Source: Antarcticibacterium flavum (GTDB taxonomy: Bacteria > Bacteroidota > Bacteroidia > Flavobacteriales > Flavobacteriaceae). Taken from it: a stretch of 64,000 bases of DNA. Both the position numbers and the translations under genes were made by a program. Location: positions 3,596,001 through 3,660,000 of the forward strand of contig NZ_CP040812.1 of assembly GCF_006159205.1 (NCBI RefSeq), given 5' to 3'. Shown here in pieces: positions 18,425-26,100 of the stretch. Below the pieces are notes generated by a model. It was not told the origin of the DNA, did not search any database, and saw nothing but the letters and a program-made list of their open reading frames with translations. The stretch's first letter is position 1. Each line of letters starts with the position of its first letter.

Positions 18425-18655
18425 GAAAGCAATCAGAAAGGGTAAAACAGAAAAAGGTGAAAGTATTACACTACTTTGCTCGCTTTGTTAGCTTTTTGTT
18501 TTCACATAATTCAATCTCCCGCAGTGCCCACCCCGCCTTTCAGGCACCCCTCCGCAGGAGGGGAATCGTCTAAGCTTAACTCCGAGCAACTCCTTTTTAG
18601 AACTCCCTTTAACTCTGTGTTTAAGCAATAATTAACCTCGAAGAAGAAAAGATTA
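18425..18655 (+). repeat. ~230-bp dispersed repeat, copy 2
   Basis: Aligned with 14488-14730 over its whole length, including the GTGCCCACCCCGCCTTTCAG and CCTCCGCAGGAGGGGAATCG blocks. It starts about 20 bases after MITE copy C. Confidence 0.7.
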
Positions 18656-18669
18656 ACCTTACCACCTAC

Positions 18670-18826
18670 AACCAAAAACTGACAAAAAACAACCTTTAAC
18701 ACGCGAAGACTTCCACTCACCACTTTCCACTTTTTTTTAACCTACAACCTACAACCTACAACCGACAACTTTTTTCAACCTACAACCTACAACCTACAAC
18801 TTTTTAACCGTTCCAACTTTCCACTT
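18670..18826 (+). repeat. Heptanucleotide repeat region H5
   Basis: CCTACAA, CCGACAA and TTTCCAC units. The IS110-family element is inserted in this array: the same units resume at 20352 on its other side (region H6). Confidence 0.7.
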
Positions 18827-18838
18827 CTATGTTGTAAA

Positions 18839-19204
18839 CCAAGTTCCAGAAGCTAAAAATTTCATAAATTTAAGTCATAAATCCGAAGAGAAATTGAGCT
18901 CTGCTGGAGAGCAACTCAACAGCAATAGGGTTTATGACGATGAAAAAAGTAGAGCCCCTTCTTGTTAAGGGGTTTTACAATTATTCAATGTCGGGTATGG
19001 CTAAGAAAACTCACGGTCTTCATAGCTTACCTGGGGTGCCCGGATGTTGTAATTCTATAAAACAGCCTTCTATGAGCAGTCGATTTATCGCTGCAGTGTC
19101 TTGTTCAGCATTAAAGAATAATGAGCCGTAGTCTCTCCGATAACAGTCGCAAAATCGCTGCAGTGGAAAGTGAACGGTCTCATTGGATTGAAATTTTATA
19201 GAGA
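18839..19204 (-). ncRNA. Non-coding 3' end of the IS110 element, likely guide (bridge/seek) RNA region
   Basis: 366 bases without a coding frame between the transposase stop and the element end. It contains a strong hairpin at 18949-18978 (arms GTAGAGCCCCTT and AAGGGGTTTTAC), a second small hairpin near 18897-18912 (CTCT/AGAG), and a perfect 12-base direct repeat ATCGCTGCAGTG at 19087-19098 and 19154-19165. In IS1111-type elements this region encodes the RNA that pairs with target and donor DNA. Function is inferred from position and structure only. Confidence 0.6.
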
Positions 19205-20272
19205 TTATACAACTTCTAATTTATATAGTTCTTTGTTCTTTAGAACAAATCGTATTCTTCTTAATAGCTTTTTTGCAATTCTAATGATTGCTTTATTTGG
19301 CATTAGACCTTTGTGACATAATTCGGCATATCTGCAAGCTAATGCAGGATCCTTTTGAACCGCTATCCAGGAAGCCTCTATTAAAAGTGGTCTTAAAATA
19401 ACCTGAGCTCTTGAGGTAATTTCGCCAACACTTTCTTTTTCTCCAGAGGATTTTGTGGAAGGAACAAAGCCTATAAAACTGCAAAGTTGATCAAAAGTTT
19501 TAAACCGATTCATATTCTCTAATTCAGTTAAAAAGGCCATAGCTATTACCAGTCCGATTCCTGGTACACTCCGAAGCAGTTTCACATCTTGTTCATATCT
19601 GCTGGTTCTGGAGAGTTCAGTTATTTGTTTTGTAATGCATTTTTTTTTCTCAGCTAGTCGCTCATAATCCTCCAGCAATCCATTTAAAGTTAGCCGTAGA
19701 GACAAACTCAAGTCAATTTCTTTTAACCAATTTATCAATCTTTTCGGCCACCTCCCTTCTGGGATATCTTCTGGTACTTTGAGGCCATTTAAATTGATAA
19801 ACGATCTTATTCTGTTTTTTGTTCTGGATAATTCCTTTACAACAGTATTTCTATACCTGCAGAGACTTCTGTCATCTAAACACTCCTGGGAGGGAACATA
19901 GATGGGAGTAAGATCTCTATTCTGCAAGGATTTTGCAATTTTTCTACTGTCCCTTACATCTGTCTTCTGAACCTTCTCTTTAATGGTCGTAGGGATATCA
20001 GCTGCATTGACCACAATAGAATTAATCCCTAATTTAAGAAGTTGATAATGAGGCCAAAATCCAGCAAATCCAGCTTCATAGGCACTAAAATAGTTTCCTC
20101 CGGGAAATTTCTTGTCCAAATAATGCCGGAGAGTCTCTGGACTTGCAGGTGCATTAAAGGTTTTGGAAAATAGCCCCATCATTGTCGTAATATTCCAGCT
20201 CTTTTTATGAGTGTCAATGCCCACAAAAATATCTTTGCCCGTATAGTCTAATTTTGTAACTTGCTTTTGCAT
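19205..20272 (-). CDS. IS110-family transposase (DEDD, RNA-guided class)
   Basis: 355 residues. The RuvC-like domain shows the four acidic residues: Asp near 20 in VGIDTHKKSW, Glu in SAYEAG, and two Asp in KTDVRDSRKIAKSL. The Tnp domain has LRSVPGIGLVIAMAFLTEL and the presumed nucleophile Ser in VPSTKSSGEKE. Complete and apparently intact. The ATG is preceded by an inverted repeat (AAGTTTCAG/CTGAAACTT at 20272-20330). Confidence 0.92.
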   Translation of the reverse strand: MQKQVTKLDYTGKDIFVGIDTHKKSWNITTMMGLFSKTFNAPASPETLRHYLDKKFPGGNYFSAYEAGFAGFWPHYQLLKLGINSIVVNAADIPTTIKEKVQKTDVRDSRKIAKSLQNRDLTPIYVPSQECLDDRSLCRYRNTVVKELSRTKNRIRSFINLNGLKVPEDIPEGRWPKRLINWLKEIDLSLSLRLTLNGLLEDYERLAEKKKCITKQITELSRTSRYEQDVKLLRSVPGIGLVIAMAFLTELENMNRFKTFDQLCSFIGFVPSTKSSGEKESVGEITSRAQVILRPLLIEASWIAVQKDPALACRYAELCHKGLMPNKAIIRIAKKLLRRIRFVLKNKELYKLEVV

Positions 20273-20351
20273 AAGTTTCAGTTTTAGAGTTAGTTATCAC
20301 CTTTAAATTACTCTACTTTTCTGAAACTTGTGCTTTTTTATACAAACATAG

Positions 20352-20475
20352 GACCTCTCCACTTTCCACTCTCCACTTTTTTCAACCGACAACAGATAAC
20401 CGATAACCGACAACTTTTTATCCTACAACCTACAACCTACAACTTTTTTTAAACCGACAACCGACAACTTTTAAA
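20352..20475 (+). repeat. Heptanucleotide repeat region H6
   Basis: TCTCCAC/TTTCCAC units directly after the IS110 end, then CAGATAA, CCTACAA and CCGACAA units. It is the continuation of H5. Confidence 0.65.
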
Positions 20476-20619
20476 ACTCTCCACAGTTCCCGGGTTTTTA
20501 TACTAAGAGACTTTTATCACAATTTATGAAATAAGATCAACCCGGGGTTTGTAACAAAACCTATGAGGTATCGTCTTAAAGTTCAGGGATAAGTGTTTAT
20601 TCTTGTGTATACCAAATTA

Positions 20620-21342
20620 ATGAGCTGGTTATCCAAATTTGAAAGATTTTATATTGAGGTAAAACAGAACAGGTGGGTCCTGTGGTTTTCCTATTTTAAC
20701 AGGGTGGCCTTAGCTGCAGGGTTTATCCCCGCCGGGTTTGTGAAGATCTTTGATGAGCGCTTTGCCAGTGGTTTATCGATGATCCATCCAATGGGGACCT
20801 ATTTAACGGCCTTTTGGAATACCGGGTATTACTATACTTTTGTTGGGGTAGCGCAGGTAGTCGCTGCTATTCTGCTGCTCATCCCCAGGACCGTAACTCT
20901 TGGCACCTTGCTTTATTTTCCAATAATCCTGAATATTTTCATTTTGTCCTACGCTGTAAGGTTTGACGGCTCCTTGCTTACATCCCCTTTGATGACCCTA
21001 TCCTGTATCTTTCTTCTTTTCTGGAATTATGACAGGCTAAAGTTTATCCTTCCCATTAGGGACCCCCAACCTGTGAACCTTCCCAAACCAATTATCTATA
21101 CAAATAGGTTCCCGTTGAAATTCTTTTTTATAAGTGCTGTTTCTTTTGTGCTGGTGATAGCTTTGGTTTTTACTACCAACAGTTTTTTGGTGATGCCCCG
21201 GAATACTACCTCCTATTGTAACGAACAATTTGAAGGCACAAATCGCTCTGCCGCCGGTGCTGCTTTTTGTGATTGCGTCCATAACCAGGGCCAGCCACTG
21301 GACACCTGCCTGGAAGAATATGAAATGGCAGCAGATGATTGA
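20620..21342 (+). CDS. DoxX-like membrane protein
   Basis: 240 residues from ATG 20620 (MSWLSKFERF); a GTG at 20593 would add nine residues. Four helices form a DoxX-like module (RVALAAGFIPAGFVKIFDERFASG, then YYYTFVGVAQVVAAILLLIPRTVTLGTLLYFPII). After a basic loop a fifth helix (FFISAVSFVLVIALVF) leads to a short extracytoplasmic tail with four cysteines (SYC..., AFCDCVHNQG, DTC). The paired cysteines suggest disulfides or metal binding. Function unknown. Confidence 0.7.
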   Translation: MSWLSKFERFYIEVKQNRWVLWFSYFNRVALAAGFIPAGFVKIFDERFASGLSMIHPMGTYLTAFWNTGYYYTFVGVAQVVAAILLLIPRTVTLGTLLYFPIILNIFILSYAVRFDGSLLTSPLMTLSCIFLLFWNYDRLKFILPIRDPQPVNLPKPIIYTNRFPLKFFFISAVSFVLVIALVFTTNSFLVMPRNTTSYCNEQFEGTNRSAAGAAFCDCVHNQGQPLDTCLEEYEMAADD

Positions 21343-21728
21343 TTGGTGGTGGGAAAATATTTTTTATTGGTGTAAAATGCAGGATTATATAATCCCCTGC
21401 AATAAATAGAAGGAGGAGGCAAGAGGAGTTAGTGGAGAAGGAAAAAATGCACTTTACTTACAAAGCGGCAGAATTTAAATTTTACCTGGAGATGTTTGGA
21501 CATTTCTTTTAGTTTATTGAGCAGGTCTAAGAATTAACTAGAATAATTATTTCAGGGGTGTCGTTTTTTGCCCGGTTGCATTTTAGAGAAAATTTTTAAT
21601 AACAGCTTCAGGTTATGGTTTAGTAAGTGCACTTTATTATCATAATATTATATTTAAATACCTTCACACTACCCTGCAACAACTAAATTTCAATCCAGTC
21701 CTTATATTGTAAACCCAAAACTTAAAGA
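21343..21728. other. Geneless stretch without clear content
   Basis: 385 AT-rich bases between two plus-strand membrane-protein genes. It probably contains the promoter of the next gene. I see no terminator hairpin, repeat or small frame worth reporting. Confidence 0.4.
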
Positions 21729-22367
21729 ATGAAAAAAAAGATCATCTTCCTTATCATCATTGGTCTCATTGCCATCCTTTCCTACCAGATACGCTCCTTT
21801 GAATTTGTTTTGCTCGCAGTTATTCTATTATCCCTAATATTTTTGATCCTTGCCGGTATTATTCATGCTTTTAAGAGGATGAACCGGGCATATTTTAAAA
21901 TTCCGGTGATAATTATATGCATTTCCCTGGCCGGTATCTTTGTTTCACTCTTCCGGCCCTATGAAAAAGCGGTATTGGAAAGTGGTACAGTGAAAGAAAA
22001 GTTAGCATATGCTTATGCTACAGATCAAGGTGACCGGCAACAATTGAGATCGTATTCAAGGCTCCTTGGTAAGCTTGAGCAGAGGGATGAGGAAAGGTTA
22101 GCGCAGGTAATGAGCCTTCATCAACAGGATCAAATCATTAAGCCGATGGATAAGTTTTATGCGGCCTTTATTTATCACCACAGCGATAACAGCAAGGATT
22201 ATAGAATTGCTTCCCAACTCGCTGCAGCCGCTGCACAGGATCCTGCATTAAAAGATCACTACCAAGCCCAATGGCTCGCCAGGGCAGCTTATGACAGGTA
22301 TATGATCTCGATTGGCAAAGAGGAGAAGTATGGTACGCAGAATACCTTTTCCCTGGAGATGGAATGA
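21729..22367 (+). CDS. Membrane-anchored protein of unknown function
   Basis: 212 residues with three N-terminal helices (5-18, 27-50, 60-78), then a soluble alpha-helical domain of ~130 residues containing two helix-turn-helix-like repeats: EKLAYAYATDQGDRQQLRSYSRLL and IASQLAAAAAQDPALKDHYQAQWLARAAYDRY. This resembles TPR-like packing. Probably anchored in the inner membrane. No family recognised. Confidence 0.65.
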   Translation: MKKKIIFLIIIGLIAILSYQIRSFEFVLLAVILLSLIFLILAGIIHAFKRMNRAYFKIPVIIICISLAGIFVSLFRPYEKAVLESGTVKEKLAYAYATDQGDRQQLRSYSRLLGKLEQRDEERLAQVMSLHQQDQIIKPMDKFYAAFIYHHSDNSKDYRIASQLAAAAAQDPALKDHYQAQWLARAAYDRYMISIGKEEKYGTQNTFSLEME

Positions 22368-22557
22368 TAAATTTAATTTTTCCTTTCGTATTTGTATATT
22401 CCTTAATACAGGGTAAGCCTTCAATTTAAACTCTGATTGTTCCGGAATTTTCTAACTTTAAAGAAAATTCCGGTATCACGCGTTTTTTAAGGAACAAGGA
22501 GGATGCTGGTTTTTAAACCAGGCGGCAAACATCAAAATTCGGAATAGAAAAAATTAT

Positions 22558-23241
22558 ATGCAGAAAATTCCCGCGGATCATACTTTTTACAAAAGATCAA
22601 GAAAGAAGCAAAATAAGATCCTGCTCCTTATAGGCCTTGGCGCTCTCGGGTTTAATCTTCTCATGCTTTTAATTTCCATTTTTACGGGCTGGTATCTTTT
22701 AGTGCTATTTACTTTTGCCATATCCCTTTCTATTATAGCACCTTTCTTTGATACACCCCAGATGGTGAAGAATGGCAAACTCACCTATTTCTCTTCCCTT
22801 TTCCTGGCAGAAACCGAAAGGAAAGCTGCAATAGTTATACATGGGGGGACCCTGTTTGATTATTTTTTTGTTATTGACAGAGATCTTAATGGGCAACAGC
22901 GCACAAATCTCATCCTGCAGAAGTTTATAGAAGGGCTTCTGCATCTCACATCTTCCTATCATTCGAAGGACGCCGGAATAAGAGTAAAAGGAACCAGTTA
23001 TATTCTGAATGAGCGAACACTGGAGAAGGCCGGGTTCACTATAGTAAAAACAGATGTTTTACAATATGTGATCCTCATCTGGAATTACTTTAACCTTACT
23101 CTTTCTCTCTCACTTGCCAAAGCAAAACTCACTTTTCCCAACCTTGGCAGGGTGGTTACTTTTGAAGCAGAACTTTCCTCCCTGATGGATAGAAGGTCTT
23201 ACCTCGAAAGTTTAAACACCCGGCTCACTACTGTCCGGTGA
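22558..23241 (+). CDS. Two-helix membrane protein of unknown function, 3' end supplied by a MITE
   Basis: 227 residues. Two helices near 22-55 (LLLIGLGALGFNLLMLLISIFTG; LFTFAISLSIIAPFF) follow a basic N-terminus; the rest is soluble. The last codons (ACT GTC CGG TGA) are the left end of MITE copy D, so the stop codon and the final two residues come from the element. The original C-terminus may have been different. Function unknown. Confidence 0.65.
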   Translation: MQKIPADHTFYKRSRKKQNKILLLIGLGALGFNLLMLLISIFTGWYLLVLFTFAISLSIIAPFFDTPQMVKNGKLTYFSSLFLAETERKAAIVIHGGTLFDYFFVIDRDLNGQQRTNLILQKFIEGLLHLTSSYHSKDAGIRVKGTSYILNERTLEKAGFTIVKTDVLQYVILIWNYFNLTLSLSLAKAKLTFPNLGRVVTFEAELSSLMDRRSYLESLNTRLTTVR

Positions 23242-23445
23242 AAGAGTCTGGACCGCTTCCGCTGCTAGAATATAGAACCTGGACTAAAATCTATGTCTAT
23301 AGAAACAGCGCTTTATCCAATTTTAAAAAGCGTGATTTTTCCTAAATCATTTTAGATCCAAAACCACCCCCTTGTTAAGGTTGATAAGTATTCAGACAAT
23401 ATACATTAAGGCTTAAGGTGAATTTTAATTATTTTAAGCGGAAAC
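23232..23445 (+). repeat. MITE-like element, copy D
   Basis: Starts TGTCCGGTGAAAGAGTC and ends TTAAGCGGAAACCAATGAT. It aligns over its full length with copy A (GAGTCTGGACCGCTTCCGCTG, TATAGAACCTGGACTAA, TTTTAGATCCAAAACCACCC). It overlaps the end of the upstream gene. The rest of the gap to 23673 has no gene. Confidence 0.8.
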
Positions 23446-23673
23446 CAATGATACCCCACTTAAAAACTGAAAGACAGCAGGATCTGTAAGATTTAATCCG
23501 GAAACATTTTTAATTTTTATGCATCTCCCCCTTTTCTGATTTTGATGAAATAAGAAAATATCCTTGGTTTAATGGGTACAAAATTTCAGATAAAAATTTA
23601 ATTCGAGCCCTTGAATTTCCTATTTTAGAGATTAAGAGAGATTCCTATTTATTAATATTAACCTATCCCAGTT

Positions 23674-24095
23674 ATGGCTGAAATTAAGACCAAAGTAACT
23701 GATGCGAATGTGAATGACTTCATTCAGGATTTTGCAAATACTGAACAAAAACGCGCAGATAGTTTTGAATTAATAAAAATTATGCGGGAGGAAACAGGGT
23801 GGGAGCCTAAAATGTGTGGCCCTACCATGATTGGATTTGGGACCTATCATTATGAATCTACAAGGAGTAGTCAAAAAGGTGATTGGTTCCAGGTAGGCTT
23901 CTCTCCCAGAAAAGCTGCTATTTCCCTGTATGTATATAGCGGGGGGAGGATCAAAAGGATCTTCTTAAGGACCTGGGAAAATATAAAATGGGGAAGGCGT
24001 GTATTTACATCAATAAGTTATCTCATATTAATGAGGAAGTCCTTAGAAAAATAATAAGATCTACTTTAGAATTCATTAGTAAAGAGTACACATAA
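23674..24095 (+). pseudogene. DUF1801-type protein with a frameshift at a G run
   Basis: The N-terminal part (MAEIKTKVTDANVNDFIQDFANTEQKRADSFELIKIM ... GFGTYHYES ... GDWFQVGFSPRKAAISLYVYSGG) is a DUF1801/YdhG-like protein. At the run of six G at 23941-23946 the frame changes: the expected C-terminus (EDQKDLLKDLGKYKMGKACIYINKL, then HINEEVLRKII) is found in the -1 frame, ending at 24095. Without the shift a wrong tail ends at 24054. One extra G, or two fewer, restores the gene. It may be a true frameshift, slippage-based switching or a sequencing error. Confidence 0.75.
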
Positions 24096-24366
24096 GGCTA
24101 AATGTTAAGATGTAGAGTAAGTACATTGTTGAACTTATTGCAAAACGAGACCGGTAAAAAGATCATTTCAAATTTAATTATAAGGATTTTTTTGAAAATT
24201 TATTAGAAAACTAAATTATCCCCCCGGTAAATAATATAATTTATAATATTTTAGCAAAATCCTCTCCAATGAACTGGGATATGATGTAGAAGTGGAGGAA
24301 GAGAAGAATAGCAACTCTTTCCATTTTACAAGTGGGGCTTAGAGGGGCGGAGCCGTGAAAGTTGGC

Positions 24367-24756
24367 TTAAGTGTCTATTTTTTCCATATATGGCTGCCAG
24401 GTAACCAGTAAATATTTCTTTTTGCCATTTTCCATAACTGAATGGAACCCGAATTCGTAGACGAAAAAATAGATATGGCCCTTTTTGTTTTTCCAGAAAT
24501 GGGTGAAGTATCTTGGATTGAAACCTTGTTCCAGTAGAATTGCGGCTCTTACAGTTGCTTTCCCGGGTTTGTTATAGGATTTTAATAATTGTCTGTTCTT
24601 TTTTAACTGCCGGTCTACTTTTTTGTAAAAGCTGCTAGGGTTGTTTTGAAGTTGTTCATAGTGGTAAGCGCTTTTACAATGAGCATCACAAAATTTTTGG
24701 TCTTTTCTTCCTAGCAGGACCTCATTACAATTTAAACAAAGCCTATTCTCTTTCAT
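24367..24756 (-). CDS. Small zinc-ribbon protein of unknown function
   Basis: 129 residues. The N-terminus carries a treble-clef-like zinc site: CLNCNEVLLGRKDQKFCDAHC. A basic helix (YKKVDRQLKKNRQLLKSYNK) and a C-terminal part rich in aromatic residues (GHIYFFVYEFGFHSVMENGKKKYLLVTWQPYMEKI) follow. Such proteins are common in Bacteroidota without known role. It is divergent from the recombinase gene at 24840 and shares its 83-base promoter region. Confidence 0.7.
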   Translation of the reverse strand: MKENRLCLNCNEVLLGRKDQKFCDAHCKSAYHYEQLQNNPSSFYKKVDRQLKKNRQLLKSYNKPGKATVRAAILLEQGFNPRYFTHFWKNKKGHIYFFVYEFGFHSVMENGKKKYLLVTWQPYMEKIDT

Positions 24757-24839
24757 AACAGTATCTTATACGAATAATATACGCATAATTTACTTTTATG
24801 GGATGATCTTCAGTTAATTTTATTCCATAAAACTTTGCC

Positions 24840-25967
24840 ATGGAAAAAAAATATATTACCCTAAAGCATTTATTAATAGGAAAGCAAAAATGCATAGGCC
24901 TGCAGTTCTATACAGACAAGGTCCTGGATGCGCTGGTGAAGGATTTGCCGGGGGTACAATGGAGCCAGGAATTCAATATGAACTTTATACCCAACACTCC
25001 GGGGAATTTAAAGTTGATCTACAGCCATTTTAGAGGAGTGGCCTGGGTGAATTCCAATTATTTTTTTCCGAAAAGTGCTTTTGGGAGGCAGAATGAGGAA
25101 TTTGATGTTCATTGGTTTCGCAACAGGAAGCCGGTGGAAGGAGTGAGATCCTGTCCAGAAAGTTATTTGTCCAAGCTGGAATTAAAGTGTTATGCCAACA
25201 GTACGGTGAGGACTTATATTTCCTGTTTCGAGGCATTTATAAATCATTATAAGGACAGGGAGCTGGCAGACCTGGATGAGAATGACATACGCATGTATCT
25301 TCAAAAGCTAATAAGGAATAAGGCGTCCCATTCTCATGTGAACCAGGCTATCAATTCCATCAAATTCTATTACGAGGTGGTCCTGGAGATGCCCAACAGG
25401 TTCTATGCCATTGAGCGGCCAAGGGTAGAGGAGAAGTTGCCCCAGGTGCTGGCCAAGGAGGAGGTACATGCAATTATTGCAAATACCAACAATCTTAAAC
25501 ATAAATGTATCGTAAGCCTGCTATATTCTGCAGGTTTAAGAAGGAACGAGGTGCTGAATTTGAAACCGACGGATATTGATGGGAAAAGGATGCTGATTCG
25601 TGTAAAATCTGGAAAAGGTAATAAGGACCGTTATACCTTACTTTCGGAAACCTTACTGAAGGAACTCAGGGAATATTATTTAAAATGGCGGCCATCTGTT
25701 TTTCTTTTTGAAGGGCCCCTACGCAGCAGGTACTCGCCAGAGAGCGTGGCCTGTATCGTAAAGAACGCAGCTAAAAAAGCAAAGATCAAAAAGAACGTTA
25801 CACCACATATGTTACGGCATTCATTTGCCACGCACCTCCTTGAGAGCGGAACAGATATAAGATACATACAGGTTCTGCTGGGACATAAAAGCACAAAAAC
25901 CACAGAAATTTACACTCACGTGGCCACAAATGTTTTTTTTAACATAAAAAATCCCCTAGATTCGTAA
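24840..25967 (+). CDS. Tyrosine recombinase heading the cassette array (XerC/D-like, not canonical IntI)
   Basis: 375 residues with the six catalytic positions: Arg234 (AGLRRNEV), Lys259 (SGKGNKDR), His323 and Arg326 (HMLRHSFATH), His349 (LLGHKSTKTTEIYTHV) and Tyr358. Residues 1-100 form an unusual N-terminal extension before the SAM-like core-binding domain (105-195). Only 64 residues separate Lys259 from His323, too few for the extra domain of IntI proteins. The ending NIKNPLDS recalls the SPLD ending of IntI. It is read in the same direction as the cassettes that start 92 bases after its stop, and is the best candidate for the enzyme that moves them. Confidence 0.85.
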   Translation: MEKKYITLKHLLIGKQKCIGLQFYTDKVLDALVKDLPGVQWSQEFNMNFIPNTPGNLKLIYSHFRGVAWVNSNYFFPKSAFGRQNEEFDVHWFRNRKPVEGVRSCPESYLSKLELKCYANSTVRTYISCFEAFINHYKDRELADLDENDIRMYLQKLIRNKASHSHVNQAINSIKFYYEVVLEMPNRFYAIERPRVEEKLPQVLAKEEVHAIIANTNNLKHKCIVSLLYSAGLRRNEVLNLKPTDIDGKRMLIRVKSGKGNKDRYTLLSETLLKELREYYLKWRPSVFLFEGPLRSRYSPESVACIVKNAAKKAKIKKNVTPHMLRHSFATHLLESGTDIRYIQVLLGHKSTKTTEIYTHVATNVFFNIKNPLDS

Positions 25968-26061
25968 TCACATAACATATTTAAATGTAATACTGCATTT
26001 ATTGAAAAATAAACTTTATTATTTTACATTGTAAATGTAAAATTACATTTATACGTACGTT
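25968..26061 (+). other. attI-like site between the recombinase and cassette 1
   Basis: 92 AT-rich bases ending at the first GTT (26059-26061). Contains repeated AAATGTAA/TTACATTT motifs, including an inverted pair TTACATT/AATGTAA around 26024-26038, and ends TTTATACGTACGTT, which resembles the right arm of the attC sites (TTTTTATACGAGACGTT). Proposed primary insertion site from position and motif only. Confidence 0.5.
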
Positions 26062-26100
26062 GTGAGCAATTACTCCCGGAATTTAATAAATGAAGACAAT

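Larger units (their letters stand above)
18827..20351 (-). mobile_element. IS110-family insertion sequence (IS1111-like layout)
   Basis: About 1.5 kb. The ends carry a short inverted repeat, CTATGTTGTAAA on the left and, reversed, CTATGTTTGTATAAA on the right. The transposase runs on the minus strand with ~80 bases upstream and ~375 non-coding bases downstream. A long non-coding 3' side is typical of the IS1111 subgroup. The element interrupts a TTTCCAC/TCTCCAC heptamer array. Exact ends are inferred from the inverted repeat. Confidence 0.8.

Noticed and set aside
18934..19131. A 65-codon frame in the non-coding end of the IS110 element
   Set aside because: It spans the hairpin and repeat of the presumed guide RNA and has no protein-like pattern.
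24270..24342. A short coding-like stretch (ELGYDVEVEEEKNSNSFHF) before the zinc-ribbon gene
   Set aside because: No start codon and only ~25 residues; perhaps the tail of a lost gene, but not supportable as a feature.
24840..25967. Calling the recombinase a canonical integron integrase IntI
   Set aside because: The IntI-specific region between the catalytic Lys and His is absent, so the name would be misleading despite the array beside it.
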